A stretch of 64,000 nt of DNA, from NCBI GenBank assembly GCA_028065725.1, contig JAPTVL010000446.1, positions 1 through 64,000 on the forward strand, in the 5' to 3' direction. Each line of letters begins with the position of its first letter. Position 1 is the stretch's first letter. A model generated the notes under the pieces. It had not been told where the DNA came from. It did no database searches and saw only the letters and a program-made list of their open reading frames with translations. The DNA comes from Betaproteobacteria bacterium (GTDB lineage Bacteria; Pseudomonadota; Gammaproteobacteria; Burkholderiales; Rhodocyclaceae). Made by a program: the position numbers and the translations under genes. This document shows positions 38,342 to 46,895 of this stretch, one piece after another.

Positions 38342-40689
38342 GCCTGCCTTGTACCGTAGAGTTGTTGTTCGAGTTCTCGTATGGCCTGTAGATACTCCTG
38401 CCTGCCGCCGAAGGAATTAACAAGTTCAGGAGCGGTGCCCATTTCGTTGAATGGCGCAAGCTGCAATATCTTGATGTCCTCGATGTTCTGGATACCTGTA
38501 TCGGCGTACTTGTCGAGCAGCACTTCCAGCACCTTTCGCGCCTGCTCGCCGTACTTGGTGAAGACGTCGCGTTTCTTGACCGCTTCAGCCCGTTCGCGGC
38601 GTGACAGCGGGGGTTGGCCAAAGGCGACGTGGCAGATCAGATCGAAGATGTCGTAGCTGCCGCCGACTTCCGCAGCGAGCGGCTCGAAGAGCACCCCTTG
38701 CTGCTCCAGTTCGTCTATCACGGCCTGCTTCTTGTCCGCCTGCGACCAGCGCCGCAGGAACTGATCGAGGGACGCATATTCCTTGCGCACTGCCTTGCGG
38801 GTGTAATCCTTGAGCGATTCGGTGATCAGCTTGCCGTCGGGGCCGTAGTACTGGACGCGCTCCGCCACAACATAGACCGTCACTTCCTTGCCGATGACGT
38901 ACTTGGTGCGCGGCTCGCCGGGTTCGTCGGGTGGCAGCGGCGGTTCGGGTGGCACGTCCGGCGCTGGTTCGCCATCGTCGCCCGGTTCATCGGGGGGCAG
39001 TGGCGGGTCTTCCGGCAGCGGCTCGTAGATTTGTACTGGATCACCATCGAAGTCGGCATCGGCGAAGCGTTCCGTCGCCTTCTTGAAATCCATGATGGTG
39101 AACCAAAACTTGTTGAAGTCCTCGTTGATGCGCGTGCCGCGCCCGATGATCTGCTTGAACTCGGTCATGGACTGGATGCGCTTGTCGAGCACGATCAGTT
39201 TGCAGGTTTGCGCATCGACGCCGGTGCTCATCAGTTGCGAGGTGGTGGCGATGACGGGGTAGCGGCTTTCGGGGTCGATGAAGTTGTCCAGCTCGGCCTT
39301 GCCGATCTGATCGTCACCGGTGATCTTCATGATGTAGCGGTGGCTATCTTTGACCCGTGCCGCGTTGAGGTTGACCAGTGCCTGGCGCATGCGCTCAGCG
39401 TGGTCGATGTCTTCGCAGAAGACGATGGTCTTGGCGTAAGGATCGGTGTTTTCCAGGTACTCGGTGATTTTCCACGCCACCAGGCGGGTGCGCTCGTCCA
39501 AAACCAGATTTCGGTCGAAGTCTTTCTGGTTGTAGATGCGGTCTTCGATCAACTGGCCGTGCTTGTCGGTCTGGCCGGCCTTGGGTCGCCAGCCTTGCAA
39601 GTCCTTGTCGAAGTCGATGCGGACCACCTTGTAGGGGGCGAGAAAGCCGTCGTCGATGCCTTGGCGCAGGGAGTAGGTATAGACCGGATCGCCGAAGTAG
39701 TGGATGTTGGAAACGTCCTTGGTTTCCTTCGGGGTGGCGGTCAAGCCGATCTGGGTGGCGCTGTGGAAGTAGTCGAGAATCTCGCGCCAGGCCGAGTCCT
39801 CGGCGGCGCTGCCCCGGTGACACTCGTCGACGATGATGAGGTCGAAGAAATCGGGCGAGAACTGCTTGTAGATGTTTTTCTCTTCTTCGTTGCCGGTGAC
39901 GGCCTGGTAGAGGGACAGGTAAATCTCGAAGGACTTATCGACCATGCGATGGGTGATCTTGGTCATCGCCTGGCCGAAAGGCTTGAAGTCGTTGGTCTTG
40001 GTCTGGTCAATGAGGATGTTGCGGTCGGCCAGATAGAGGATGCGTTTCCGGGTCTTGGACTTCCACAACCGCCAGATGATCTGGAAGGCCGTGTAGGTCT
40101 TGCCTACGCCCGTTGCCATCACCAGCAGGATGCGGCTCTGGCCGCGCGCGATGGACTCGATGACGCGGTTGATGGCGTTCAGCTGGTAATAGCGGGGGGC
40201 TTTGTCGCTGAGGTCGGAGTGGTAATCCTGTTCGATCACCGCTCGCGCTTCGGGTGTTTCCAGCCCCTTCCAGCGGCAGTAGCGTGCCCACAGCTGTTCC
40301 GGCGACGGAAACTCATTCAGGCTGAGTTCGCGCTCGACGGGGTTGCTCTGGCCTGTGCGGTCGTGTTCGAGAAAGCCGCTGCCGTTGCTGGAATAGACGA
40401 AGGGAATGTCGAGCGTGTCGCCGTAGCCCAGTCCCTGTTGCATGCCCGCGCCGAGGGTATGCGTGGGGTCTTTGGCTTCGATCAGCGCGATGGGAATGTT
40501 GGGCTTGTAATAGAGGATGTGGTCGGCGCGTTTGGTTTCGCCACGGGTGTGCAGCTTGCCCCGGACGATGATGCGGCCCTTGGTGAAGGTGACTTCCTCG
40601 CGGATTTGCGTCTGCAAGTCCCACCCCGCCGCGATCAAGGCGGGGGTGATGAACTTGCTGCACACGTCGCGTTCGGAAAACTTCGCCAT
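38338..40689 (-). CDS. hsdR: Type I restriction endonuclease/translocase HsdR
   Basis: A 783-residue subunit. The N-terminal nuclease domain has IALIEAKDP (the D...ExK catalytic core). Two helicase domains follow, with Walker [12 protein letters not shown], motif II DECHRG and motif [12 protein letters not shown] Pro/Asp/Glu-rich linker with repeated PLPPDEPG (around residues 535-580) leads to a C-terminal helical domain that binds HsdM. The ATG at 40689 starts [13 protein letters not shown], as in related proteins; the open frame upstream is non-coding. First gene of the six-gene operon. Confidence 0.92.
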   Translation of the reverse strand: MAKFSERDVCSKFITPALIAAGWDLQTQIREEVTFTKGRIIVRGKLHTRGETKRADHILYYKPNIPIALIEAKDPTHTLGAGMQQGLGYGDTLDIPFVYSSNGSGFLEHDRTGQSNPVERELSLNEFPSPEQLWARYCRWKGLETPEARAVIEQDYHSDLSDKAPRYYQLNAINRVIESIARGQSRILLVMATGVGKTYTAFQIIWRLWKSKTRKRILYLADRNILIDQTKTNDFKPFGQAMTKITHRMVDKSFEIYLSLYQAVTGNEEEKNIYKQFSPDFFDLIIVDECHRGSAAEDSAWREILDYFHSATQIGLTATPKETKDVSNIHYFGDPVYTYSLRQGIDDGFLAPYKVVRIDFDKDLQGWRPKAGQTDKHGQLIEDRIYNQKDFDRNLVLDERTRLVAWKITEYLENTDPYAKTIVFCEDIDHAERMRQALVNLNAARVKDSHRYIMKITGDDQIGKAELDNFIDPESRYPVIATTSQLMSTGVDAQTCKLIVLDKRIQSMTEFKQIIGRGTRINEDFNKFWFTIMDFKKATERFADADFDGDPVQIYEPLPEDPPLPPDEPGDDGEPAPDVPPEPPLPPDEPGEPRTKYVIGKEVTVYVVAERVQYYGPDGKLITESLKDYTRKAVRKEYASLDQFLRRWSQADKKQAVIDELEQQGVLFEPLAAEVGGSYDIFDLICHVAFGQPPLSRRERAEAVKKRDVFTKYGEQARKVLEVLLDKYADTGIQNIEDIKILQLAPFNEMGTAPELVNSFGGRQEYLQAIRELEQQLYGTRQA

Positions 40690-40701
40690 TTGGTGCACAT
40701 G

Positions 40702-40724
40702 GTTATCGAAAAGGTGATGATAAC
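40702..40724. promoter_or_regulatory. Possible operator upstream of hsdR
   Basis: Inverted repeat GTTATC (40702-40707) / GATAAC (40719-40724) with an 11-bp spacer, 13 bp upstream of the hsdR start. The rest of the 253-bp gap up to the next gene holds nothing else I recognise. Confidence 0.3.
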
Positions 40725-40942
40725 GGAATCGCCTCACCGCCCCAAGGTTGATGGCCTTGATCTTTGCGGAACTCGGCGGTGCGGCCATCCAAGGGCAGCT
40801 ATGGGTGGGGAGTTCGCGTTCCCGAGATTGGGAAGCTGGCGGCTGCGCAGCTTGGCCCCGCAACGGGGGAAATGGGAGCGGTTTGTCTGGCACGCAAATG
40901 CGCACTAATTCTCGGTAGTCGGGTGGGAGGGGGCTTCTGGTG

Positions 40943-41215
40943 TCAATGCGGCGGAATCCACATCCGGAAATACTGGCCAGTCGAGGCCCAGCGACGGGAA
41001 CGCCGCCACCCCAGCGAAAGCAATATCGGGCTAAGGAATCGGCCTTGAGTGCCCAAAGTCCTTTCGAACTCCCCCATCGAGAACGGTCGGTTGCGGGTGA
41101 ATTCCGGCAGGGTGTTGTACCAAGCAAGGAAACGCGCTTCGAGCGGTGGCACCGTCGGTCTGCTGGCCGGGGTTGGTAGCAGTTTTTCGAGACTGCGGAG
41201 GTAGGCGCTACACAT
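40943..41215 (-). CDS. Small island-encoded protein of the P4-like element type
   Basis: A 90-residue basic protein whose second half ([39 protein letters not shown]) resembles a short winged-helix-like protein that recurs in betaproteobacterial integrated elements, typically near the primase/AlpA module. Function unknown. Its ATG lies immediately after the stop of the small frame upstream. Confidence 0.55.
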   Translation of the reverse strand: MCSAYLRSLEKLLPTPASRPTVPPLEARFLAWYNTLPEFTRNRPFSMGEFERTLGTQGRFLSPILLSLGWRRSRRWASTGQYFRMWIPPH

Positions 41216-41437
41216 TTATTGGCTTCCTTGTTCGATTGCGGATGCTGGTACGTACGTATATCGGGCGTCGGAGGGGTGGCGGGCGCGATTTCGTGGTAGT
41301 TCTCGCTGGTGGTTCCCAATGTCAGCCAAATTAGCCTCGCGTAAAGCGAGGCATGCCTCGGCATCATCGCGGCATGTGAGGCAGCTGGCGCCGGCCGTGG
41401 TTGTGGGCTTTCCAGCCTTTGCCTCACATTGCTTCAT
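41216..41437 (-). CDS. Possible small unknown protein
   Basis: A 73-residue frame ([14 protein letters not shown]..., with [16 protein letters not shown]). The four cysteines could bind metal. An AT-rich stretch just upstream (41438-41475) may hold a promoter, but no ribosome site is clear and stable hairpins occur within the frame (GCCTCGC/GCGAGGC). It could equally be untranslated leader. Confidence 0.3.
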   Translation of the reverse strand: MKQCEAKAGKPTTTAGASCLTCRDDAEACLALREANLADIGNHQRELPRNRARHPSDARYTYVPASAIEQGSQ

Positions 41438-41644
41438 TAATTTAGAAAAATTATTAGATAAAAATGGAATACTCCCCAATACCGCTACCCCCCGGTGCCG
41501 GATGCCATCGGCACGCAATCAAATTGCGGCAGCGAGAACCGCTCGCATCCGAGGTTTCCTCTCAACCATGAGGGATTGTGCCGAGGCGCCAGCTGAGACA
41601 CAGCCGAGACGTCGCGTGCGATGCGAGGCTTCAAGTGAGGCACG

Positions 41645-43324
41645 TCAGATGGGCTTGAAGGGCTGAGCCATCTCTGCGGCCCAGTCCGGTTCCGGACGCT
41701 GTTTCCAATAAGCCGGGCGCCCCAGTGCAAGCACGCGTGCCTTGGCACCATTGGCAAGCCGGACCTGATTGACCCGCGATTGCCCCCCAAGCTTCTTAAC
41801 CGCGCCGACGATGGTCTTTGCTGAAGGCTTCTTGTGCCCGGTGTCGTTGGAGTATCTGGTGCCCAACTCGTTGGCTGTTGCCAGTTCCCGGCCAAGCATC
41901 TGGCTGATGTTGGACGCCATCATGTCGGCGATCCAACTTTCCAGATCGCTGCGGCTGTCCTGCACCATCTGCTGCTTGGCTTCTGTCATCGGTGCTGGCG
42001 CTTTCGGGTTGAACCCAGTGATGTCGAGGCTTAGCAGGAAGTGATGCAGCGCCTCAAGCCCGCCGTTGTCTCGCCAGTGAGTGAACGCCTTGATCTGTTT
42101 CTCCGGCAATTTTCCGGCCGCTATCTCCCAGACGAAGTAGCGGCGGTCGCGGTCGTCAACAAAGAGAGCATCGTTGTGATTGGACAGAAAAACAAAATTC
42201 AGGAAATTGGGTGCGATGAAGGCGGGCTGATACTTTTCGTTGATGGGGAGTGTGGTGCCAGTAATCAAGCTCTTCAGCCTTTCCGTTTCCTTCCGGCGAT
42301 CCGAATTGCAGACCTCGTCGCCGATGATGAACACCTTGCGGTGCGCCCAGCCGTTGAAGTCGCTTTCAAGTTGTTTCTCCCCAATAACGAGGGAGTGCGT
42401 CGGGCCAATGATTGCCGTTATGCATTCGAATAATAGATTCTTGCCGACGCCGGTCTCTTGGCTCCAACATACGAGAGACGTATGCATCTTGATTTCCGGG
42501 TGCTGAACCAGATGAGCAAGCCAAGACAACATGTAGCGGCGTGCCTTGCGATCTGGCACGAGACGCAGAAGCAACTTCAGGAATCGCTTGATATTGCCGG
42601 CGGCAGCGGCGACCGCGTAGCCGGCCCAAGTATTCATGCAATTGTCTGAGGTTACAGAACCCTCGTTGGGGTGGAGGACTAGCCGCTTGTGCTGACGGCG
42701 GTGTTTGCTCGTCAGCCATGCGGTGCCGATGCCCACAACTTTTGTGTTCTTGCCAAACCCGATTTCAACGGTGTGGTTGTCGTGCTGAATACGGAACTTG
42801 GCGGGTTCAATGAAATTCCCATATTCGAGGCGATAGATTGATGCAGCTTCTTCGATCCATGCGTAGCCGTTGTTGACCTCCATAACCCATTTTGGGCACG
42901 GCGCGTTGACGCTCGGATAACCAAGTACGATGGGCGAGTTGATCTTGCCGAGATGCGGGCAGCTTTCGCAGGAACCCGGACTATGGTCAGCCAGCTTGAC
43001 ACACCGAGTCGCGCCTGTTGCTTTCCAGTTGTCGATCTTTTGCTGCGCCTCATTGCGGTCGTAGTCACGATGATTACGGCTCCACTCATGCGCGACCTCA
43101 TTGCCGTTCTCGCAGAATTTTGCGACCCCGATAATGAGATACCACCACGGCTCGCTAACCTGATCCTGATGCTCTACCGCCGCACGGATGTTTGCGCAGC
43201 TCGCCACGATCGTCTCTGCATCGGCGGGAGGGAACGCACCGCCTGCAATCCAGGCGTGCCCTTGGTTAATGTTTGCGCCGGATTGAAAGACGCGGAACAT
43301 CCCGACATTGAATGGTGCTCCCAT
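41645..43324 (-). CDS. SF3-like replicative helicase (DUF5906/PriCT-type)
   Basis: A 559-residue protein. The N-terminal part has a PriCT-like helical domain (AHEWSRNHRDYDRNEAQQK) and a C-x10-C-x2-C cluster near 108-122. The helicase part has Walker A SQETGVGKNLLF near 290, Walker B VFIIGDEVCN near 335, then FVFLSNHNDALFVDDRDRR with the arginine finger. It is the helicase half of the primase-helicase proteins that replicate satellites such as P4, here split from the primase gene. The ATG at 43324 is 1 bp after the stop of the primase gene; upstream in-frame starts are within that gene. Confidence 0.8.
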   Translation of the reverse strand: MGAPFNVGMFRVFQSGANINQGHAWIAGGAFPPADAETIVASCANIRAAVEHQDQVSEPWWYLIIGVAKFCENGNEVAHEWSRNHRDYDRNEAQQKIDNWKATGATRCVKLADHSPGSCESCPHLGKINSPIVLGYPSVNAPCPKWVMEVNNGYAWIEEAASIYRLEYGNFIEPAKFRIQHDNHTVEIGFGKNTKVVGIGTAWLTSKHRRQHKRLVLHPNEGSVTSDNCMNTWAGYAVAAAAGNIKRFLKLLLRLVPDRKARRYMLSWLAHLVQHPEIKMHTSLVCWSQETGVGKNLLFECITAIIGPTHSLVIGEKQLESDFNGWAHRKVFIIGDEVCNSDRRKETERLKSLITGTTLPINEKYQPAFIAPNFLNFVFLSNHNDALFVDDRDRRYFVWEIAAGKLPEKQIKAFTHWRDNGGLEALHHFLLSLDITGFNPKAPAPMTEAKQQMVQDSRSDLESWIADMMASNISQMLGRELATANELGTRYSNDTGHKKPSAKTIVGAVKKLGGQSRVNQVRLANGAKARVLALGRPAYWKQRPEPDWAAEMAQPFKPI

Positions 43325-43325
43325 A

Positions 43326-43958
43326 TCAGTCTCCCAGCACGACAAGTTTGATTCGCCGGTCCCACTCGCCTTTCGGGGCAGACATGCTGAACCATAGTTG
43401 CTCAGGGGTGCAGGAGCGCGGATCGACGTACCCATCAAGCCGCCAAGCCAACTGGCGGGCAATCGCCTCGTACTCCTTGCGGTCGGTGACGACTTCTGAC
43501 AGCGGTATCACGATGCGCCAACGTGGAATTTCGTCTGTGTACGAGTGGCTGGGCAATGCTATGAATTGCAGACCTTTGAGCCGTTCGCGAAGCTGATCCG
43601 CAGTAAACGAATATTCCGGCCCCTCGTTCTCGCCGTGTTTGGCATCGGCGTCGATGACAACGATATTGCTACCGCGCCAGTTCTTGCTGTTGCGATGATT
43701 GTGGTCGTAGGCGGCGAAGCTGTACCAACCGGCCCGCACTTTGTCCGCCTCGCGGGCAGCCTTGGTGGCGCTGGCATATTTGATAGCGTCCAGCAAACCT
43801 TCACGCCTCTTTCCGATCTGCCACTTAAGCCAGTCAGCCAGAGTCGCCTGAGCGGAAGCCTTGACCTCAGCCCAGTCGCCTTTGCCGCGTGATACGTCGG
43901 TCACGATTTGTTGCGTCCACGCGGCATTGGTCAATATTTGATCAGTTACAATACACAT
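43326..43958 (-). CDS. PrimPol-like (archaeo-eukaryotic primase fold) protein
   Basis: A 210-residue protein with the AEP signature: VVIDADAK (metal-binding D103, D105), then a short-polar/His motif PSHSY near 137 and RWRIVIPL, with a late Asp around 178. This is the primase-polymerase fold found at the N-terminus of many satellite primase-helicases. A good ribosome site (AAAGGA) lies 9 bp before the ATG. A hairpin (AGCCCGTG/CATGGGCT, 43973-43998) lies in its leader. Confidence 0.72.
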   Translation of the reverse strand: MCIVTDQILTNAAWTQQIVTDVSRGKGDWAEVKASAQATLADWLKWQIGKRREGLLDAIKYASATKAAREADKVRAGWYSFAAYDHNHRNSKNWRGSNIVVIDADAKHGENEGPEYSFTADQLRERLKGLQFIALPSHSYTDEIPRWRIVIPLSEVVTDRKEYEAIARQLAWRLDGYVDPRSCTPEQLWFSMSAPKGEWDRRIKLVVLGD

Positions 43959-44043
43959 ATGCTTTTTCCTTTAGCCCGTGCCGTTCTCGTCATGGGCTTT
44001 TTCTTGCCCAGCCGGTGGCACGGTGCGTTGATTTATTGAAGGG

Positions 44044-44364
44044 TTAAGAGCAGTGATAGCCCAGTGGATCAACCAACCAGCGCCGGAGCGAACCCATGCG
44101 CCAGCGCGAACAGCGCGGCCCGAGTTTCAGCGGCGGCGGGAAACGCCCCTGCTGAATGAGTGCGTATGTCTGGGAATCGCCCAGCCCCGTTACGGCGCGG
44201 CGAATGTCCTTGGCGACGAGTGCATCGTCGGGCAGGTTGTCGATGTTGACCGCGATGGCGCGACGAGGGCGCAATTTGCGCTGCTCGTTGATTGCCGTGA
44301 CCGGCTTATCGACCGCGACCTTATTGAGTGCGACGGTATTGCTGGGTTGGGGGATTTTCGCCAT
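44044..44364 (-). CDS. AlpA-like excisionase/transcription regulator
   Basis: A 106-residue protein whose C-terminal half is an AlpA/MerR-type winged helix: LVAKDIRRAVTGLGDSQTY, then IQQGRFPPPLKLG and SRWRMGSLRRWL. In P4-like elements AlpA activates integrase expression or acts in excision. The ATG at 44364 is preferred because GGAGAC lies at proper spacing. The N-terminal ~45 residues are a basic, disordered leader. Confidence 0.75.
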   Translation of the reverse strand: MAKIPQPSNTVALNKVAVDKPVTAINEQRKLRPRRAIAVNIDNLPDDALVAKDIRRAVTGLGDSQTYALIQQGRFPPPLKLGPRCSRWRMGSLRRWLVDPLGYHCS

Positions 44365-44414
44365 CTCTGCCGTCTCCATGTGGTGAACCATGGGCGGCAG
44401 TGTCGCAATACGAA

Positions 44415-44945
44415 TTACGCCTTGTCCTTAGCCTGAGAATAATAGTGCTCACCCCATCCTTTGCGGATGCGAGCTATGTCGGCGTAGATTCGGCTATCGC
44501 TGGGGACAGCCAATCCCGCTGCGCTTAGGCTCGCTTGGATGTCGGCAGCACCCCGCTTCCGACTGCGTTCGAAAACGGATGCTTTGCAGTGTTGAGCAAT
44601 CCACTGGCGGCGCACCTCGGCCTTGCTTGCCCTTTCAGCGTTCTTGCTCGCCGCACCCTCTCTGAGCTTGCGGTCACGCGCGATGAGTGATTTACAAAGC
44701 GCTTCAGCGGTATCTTTCAGGCCGGGGTGATATTTGTCAGCCTCGATATGTTCACCACTTTCGACAAACTCGAATAAGGCAATTTCATTTTGCCGCATGC
44801 TGTCCGAGCGCGTCCAGGGATAGTCGACTGGATCGCCAAGGTTGGAACCAAACTCTGCGATGAATGCAGCTATTTCCGGCGGAACGGGATCATCGCACTC
44901 GTGAAATGGTGCCGGCTTTCTGCGCTTCCCCTTTGGCCAGCCCAT
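44415..44945 (-). CDS. Unknown basic protein next to the integrase
   Basis: A 176-residue charged protein (starts MGWPKGKRRKPAPF; many Lys/Arg/Glu, ends with GWGEHYYSQAKDKA). The central region SKNAERASKAEVRRQWIAQH is probably helical. I recognise no domain. It overlaps the integrase stop by 1 bp (TAATG), so it is co-translated with the integrase and may be a DNA-binding accessory factor. Confidence 0.55.
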   Translation of the reverse strand: MGWPKGKRRKPAPFHECDDPVPPEIAAFIAEFGSNLGDPVDYPWTRSDSMRQNEIALFEFVESGEHIEADKYHPGLKDTAEALCKSLIARDRKLREGAASKNAERASKAEVRRQWIAQHCKASVFERSRKRGAADIQASLSAAGLAVPSDSRIYADIARIRKGWGEHYYSQAKDKA

Positions 44946-46210
44946 TAAGCAACCTGCTCACCATGTAGCGGTATCACCACTGCACCGGCCTTGAGTTTGT
45001 CCAGATAGTCACTCCATGCCTGCATCATTTTCTTGCGCTCGGCAAGATGCGCCGTACGGTTGTACGCCCTGCCGTTCGGGTCCTTTACGGCATGCGCCAG
45101 TTGATGCTCAATGTAGTCAACGCGGACGCCCAGAACCTCATCAAGGATCGTTCGCGCCATGGCACGAAAACCATGCCCCACCATTTCATCATTGGCAAAC
45201 CCCAAGCGGCGCAGGGCGCCGTTGACCGTGTTCTCGCTCATCGGCCGCTCGCCGGTTCGCATACTCGGAAACACATAGCGTCCGCGCCCAGTGAGGGGGT
45301 GCAGCTCGCGCAGTATCGCAATCGCCTGCGTGCTGAGCGGAACGAGGTGCGGCTGCTTCATTTTCATTTTTGATGCTGGCAGATTCCACTCGCCGCGATC
45401 AAGGTCAATTTCGCTCCACTCCGCTTGCCGCAATTCGCCGGGGCGAACAAAGAGCATGGGTGCCATCCGCAGAGCGCACTTCACGGCAAGGGTGCCGGTG
45501 TAGCCATCAATGGCCCGCAGCAGCGCCCCTACCTCTTGCGGGTCGGTAATGGATGCATGGTGCTTGGATATGACAGGTTCCAATGCGCCGCGTATGTCCG
45601 CTGCCGGGTTGCGGTCTACCAGCGATGCCGCGATGCCGTACTGAAATACCTGGCTGGCAATTCGCAGTGCCCGGTGCGCAAGCTCGTTCGCCCCCCTACT
45701 CTCAACCCGGCGTATCGCCATCAGCAACTCGGGGGCAGTAATCTCCTTGACCGGCCGAGACCCGAGCCACGGACGCAGATCATTGCGCAGAATTGCCTTG
45801 ATCTTGTCTTGAGTGATTTTCGCCAGTTTGGCGGACTTCTTTTCTAGCCATTCGTCCGCCACGGCATTGAAGGTGTTGGCTTCACCAAGCCTCGATTCGA
45901 TCTTGGCGCGACGACGCTCTGCGGAGGGGTCGGTACCGGTGGCCAATACCTTGCGAGCATCATCACGCAGTTCGCGCGCGCCCTTGATGCTTACCTCCTT
46001 CTCGCCCACGCGAATCTTCTTGCTGGCCAGCGGCACCTCGGGGTAAGTGCCCAACGAGAGAAGTTTCTCCTTACCCCCATGCCGGTACTTCAGGCGCCAC
46101 CATTTACCCCCGGCGGGGGTAACAAGCAGGAACAACCCTCCGCCATCGAACAGCTTGACGGGTTTGTCCTGCGCTCGTGCTGCGCGTATTGCTGTATCGG
46201 TCAGGGCCAT
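44945..46210 (-). CDS. Tyrosine recombinase / integrase (P4-type, DUF4102 N-terminus)
   Basis: A 421-residue integrase. The N-terminal arm-binding domain (LTDTAIRAARAQDKPVKLFD, GLFLLVTPAGGKWWRLKYR) is followed by a core-binding domain and the catalytic domain with RPGELR (first Arg), HGFRAMART (H-x-x-R) and the nucleophile region GRAYNRTAHL. It should recombine the element at the tRNA-Leu 3' end. The ATG at 46210 has GGAGGA upstream. It lies 184 bp from the tRNA, normal for this family. Confidence 0.92.
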   Translation of the reverse strand: MALTDTAIRAARAQDKPVKLFDGGGLFLLVTPAGGKWWRLKYRHGGKEKLLSLGTYPEVPLASKKIRVGEKEVSIKGARELRDDARKVLATGTDPSAERRRAKIESRLGEANTFNAVADEWLEKKSAKLAKITQDKIKAILRNDLRPWLGSRPVKEITAPELLMAIRRVESRGANELAHRALRIASQVFQYGIAASLVDRNPAADIRGALEPVISKHHASITDPQEVGALLRAIDGYTGTLAVKCALRMAPMLFVRPGELRQAEWSEIDLDRGEWNLPASKMKMKQPHLVPLSTQAIAILRELHPLTGRGRYVFPSMRTGERPMSENTVNGALRRLGFANDEMVGHGFRAMARTILDEVLGVRVDYIEHQLAHAVKDPNGRAYNRTAHLAERKKMMQAWSDYLDKLKAGAVVIPLHGEQVA

Positions 46211-46220
46211 GGCATCCTCC

Positions 46221-46289
46221 GGGGGTAACCTGCCAGTGACGCGCCGTGAAGGCATGTCGTTACCCCTAAAGTTACCTCATGTTACCCCC
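46221..46289. promoter_or_regulatory. Putative integrase arm-type binding sites
   Basis: Four copies of a GTTACCCCY-like word between integrase and tRNA-Leu: GGGGGTAAC (46221-46229), GTTACCCCT (46259-46267), GTTACCTCA (46271-46279) and TGTTACCCCC (46280-46289). The exact 10-mer TGTTACCCCC is also present at the other end of the element (31568-31577). Confidence 0.5.
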
Positions 46290-46393
46290 GGATGCAAGTG
46301 GCGAACTACGGAGGATCACACACGCGAAATAGCCTAGAAAGTCCTATAGGGAAGGGCTTTCCGGGTTTGTGCGATGAACTACGGAGAACTTAA

Positions 46394-46411
46394 TGGTGCC
46401 CGGAACCGGAC
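46394..46411. other. Proximal attachment site (tRNA-Leu 3' end)
   Basis: TGGTGCCCGGAACCGGAC, the 3' end of tRNA-Leu including CCA, matched at the other end of the element with a 1-bp gap. Two further short repeats GAACTACGGAG (46303-46313 and 46376-46386) match CGAACTACGG next to the distal site (31501-31510). Confidence 0.65.
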
Positions 46412-46478
46412 TTGAACCGGTATGGCTTGCGCCGAGGGATTTTAAGTCCCTTGTGTCTACCAATTTCACCACCCGGGC
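46394..46478 (-). tRNA. tRNA-Leu(UAA)
   Basis: An 85-nt class-II tRNA. The acceptor pairs GCCCGGG with TCCGGGC and the CCA is encoded. The anticodon loop ACTTAAAAT gives UAA, there is a long variable arm, and the T-loop is TTCAAGT. It is the third tRNA of the ancestral Gly-Cys-Leu operon. Confidence 0.95.
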
Positions 46479-46483
46479 CCGAG

Positions 46484-46625
46484 AGCTTGTGAATAAATCT
46501 ACTGCGCGTGCCGGATCGGGGCTTGAGCGGTGCTCGCTATCCTCACATATAACTACATATGCTCCGGTAGCTGCGCTCCGGCCGCACCCCGCTGCGGCCC
46601 GCTCGCTACGATTTCTTCGCAAGCT
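46484..46625 (+). mobile_element. 142-bp MITE-like element, copy 2
   Basis: Terminal inverted repeats AGCTTGTGAATAAATC and (reverse complement of the right end) AGCTTGCGAAGAAATC. Same length as copy 1 at 16718-16859, in opposite orientation. The central hairpin CATAT..ATATG differs in sequence from ATGTAC..GTACAT of copy 1 but keeps pairing. It lies 5 bp from the 5' end of tRNA-Leu. Confidence 0.75.
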
Positions 46626-46648
46626 CTGAAAAAGAAAGGGGGGAACAC

Positions 46649-46692
46649 TGGAGGCGCGACCCGGAATCGAACCGAGGTACACGGCTTTGCAG
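46649..46692 (-). repeat. Duplicated 3' part of tRNA-Cys
   Basis: Forty-four bases identical to 48046-48089, covering CCA, acceptor 3' strand, T-arm, variable region and the anticodon GCA. Beyond this the sequence diverges at once, so this marks the recombination core and is not a tRNA gene. Confidence 0.85.
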
Positions 46693-46895
46693 CCCGAATC
46701 ACGCATTAACAATCATATAGTTACAGCGATGCTACACAATATGCTTCTCAGATGCCACCTTCGCTGCCTCAGTTGCCGACTTCTCATATCGCTCCTCACT
46801 AACTCACCAATAGCGGCATCGCCTACGTCGCAATTCATTCGAACACAATTCTAGCCTACCGGTCGCGATGGTGACATAACCAGCGCGACGCGGAT

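Larger units (their letters stand above)
31483..46411. mobile_element. Integrative element of about 14.9 kb at tRNA-Leu(UAA)
   Basis: Bounded by the tRNA-Leu 3' end (46394-46411) and a near-copy of it (31483-31498). The integrase gene lies beside the intact tRNA. The element carries, from the tRNA outward: integrase, a small unknown gene, alpA-like, PrimPol-like primase, SF3 helicase, two small genes, then hsdR-X-hsdM-hsdS-hipA-like-DUF3037, and a gene-free end. All genes are on the minus strand. No capsid or conjugation genes are seen, so it looks like a phage-satellite-type or mobilisable island with a defence cargo. Confidence 0.82.

Noticed and set aside
43973..43998. Terminator ahead of the primase gene
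   Set aside because: The stem has a mismatch and the T-run is on the strand opposite to all local genes; treated as a leader hairpin only.
46649..46722. A second tRNA-Cys gene
   Set aside because: Only the 3' 44 bases match; the 5' half is replaced by unrelated sequence, so it is a recombination footprint.
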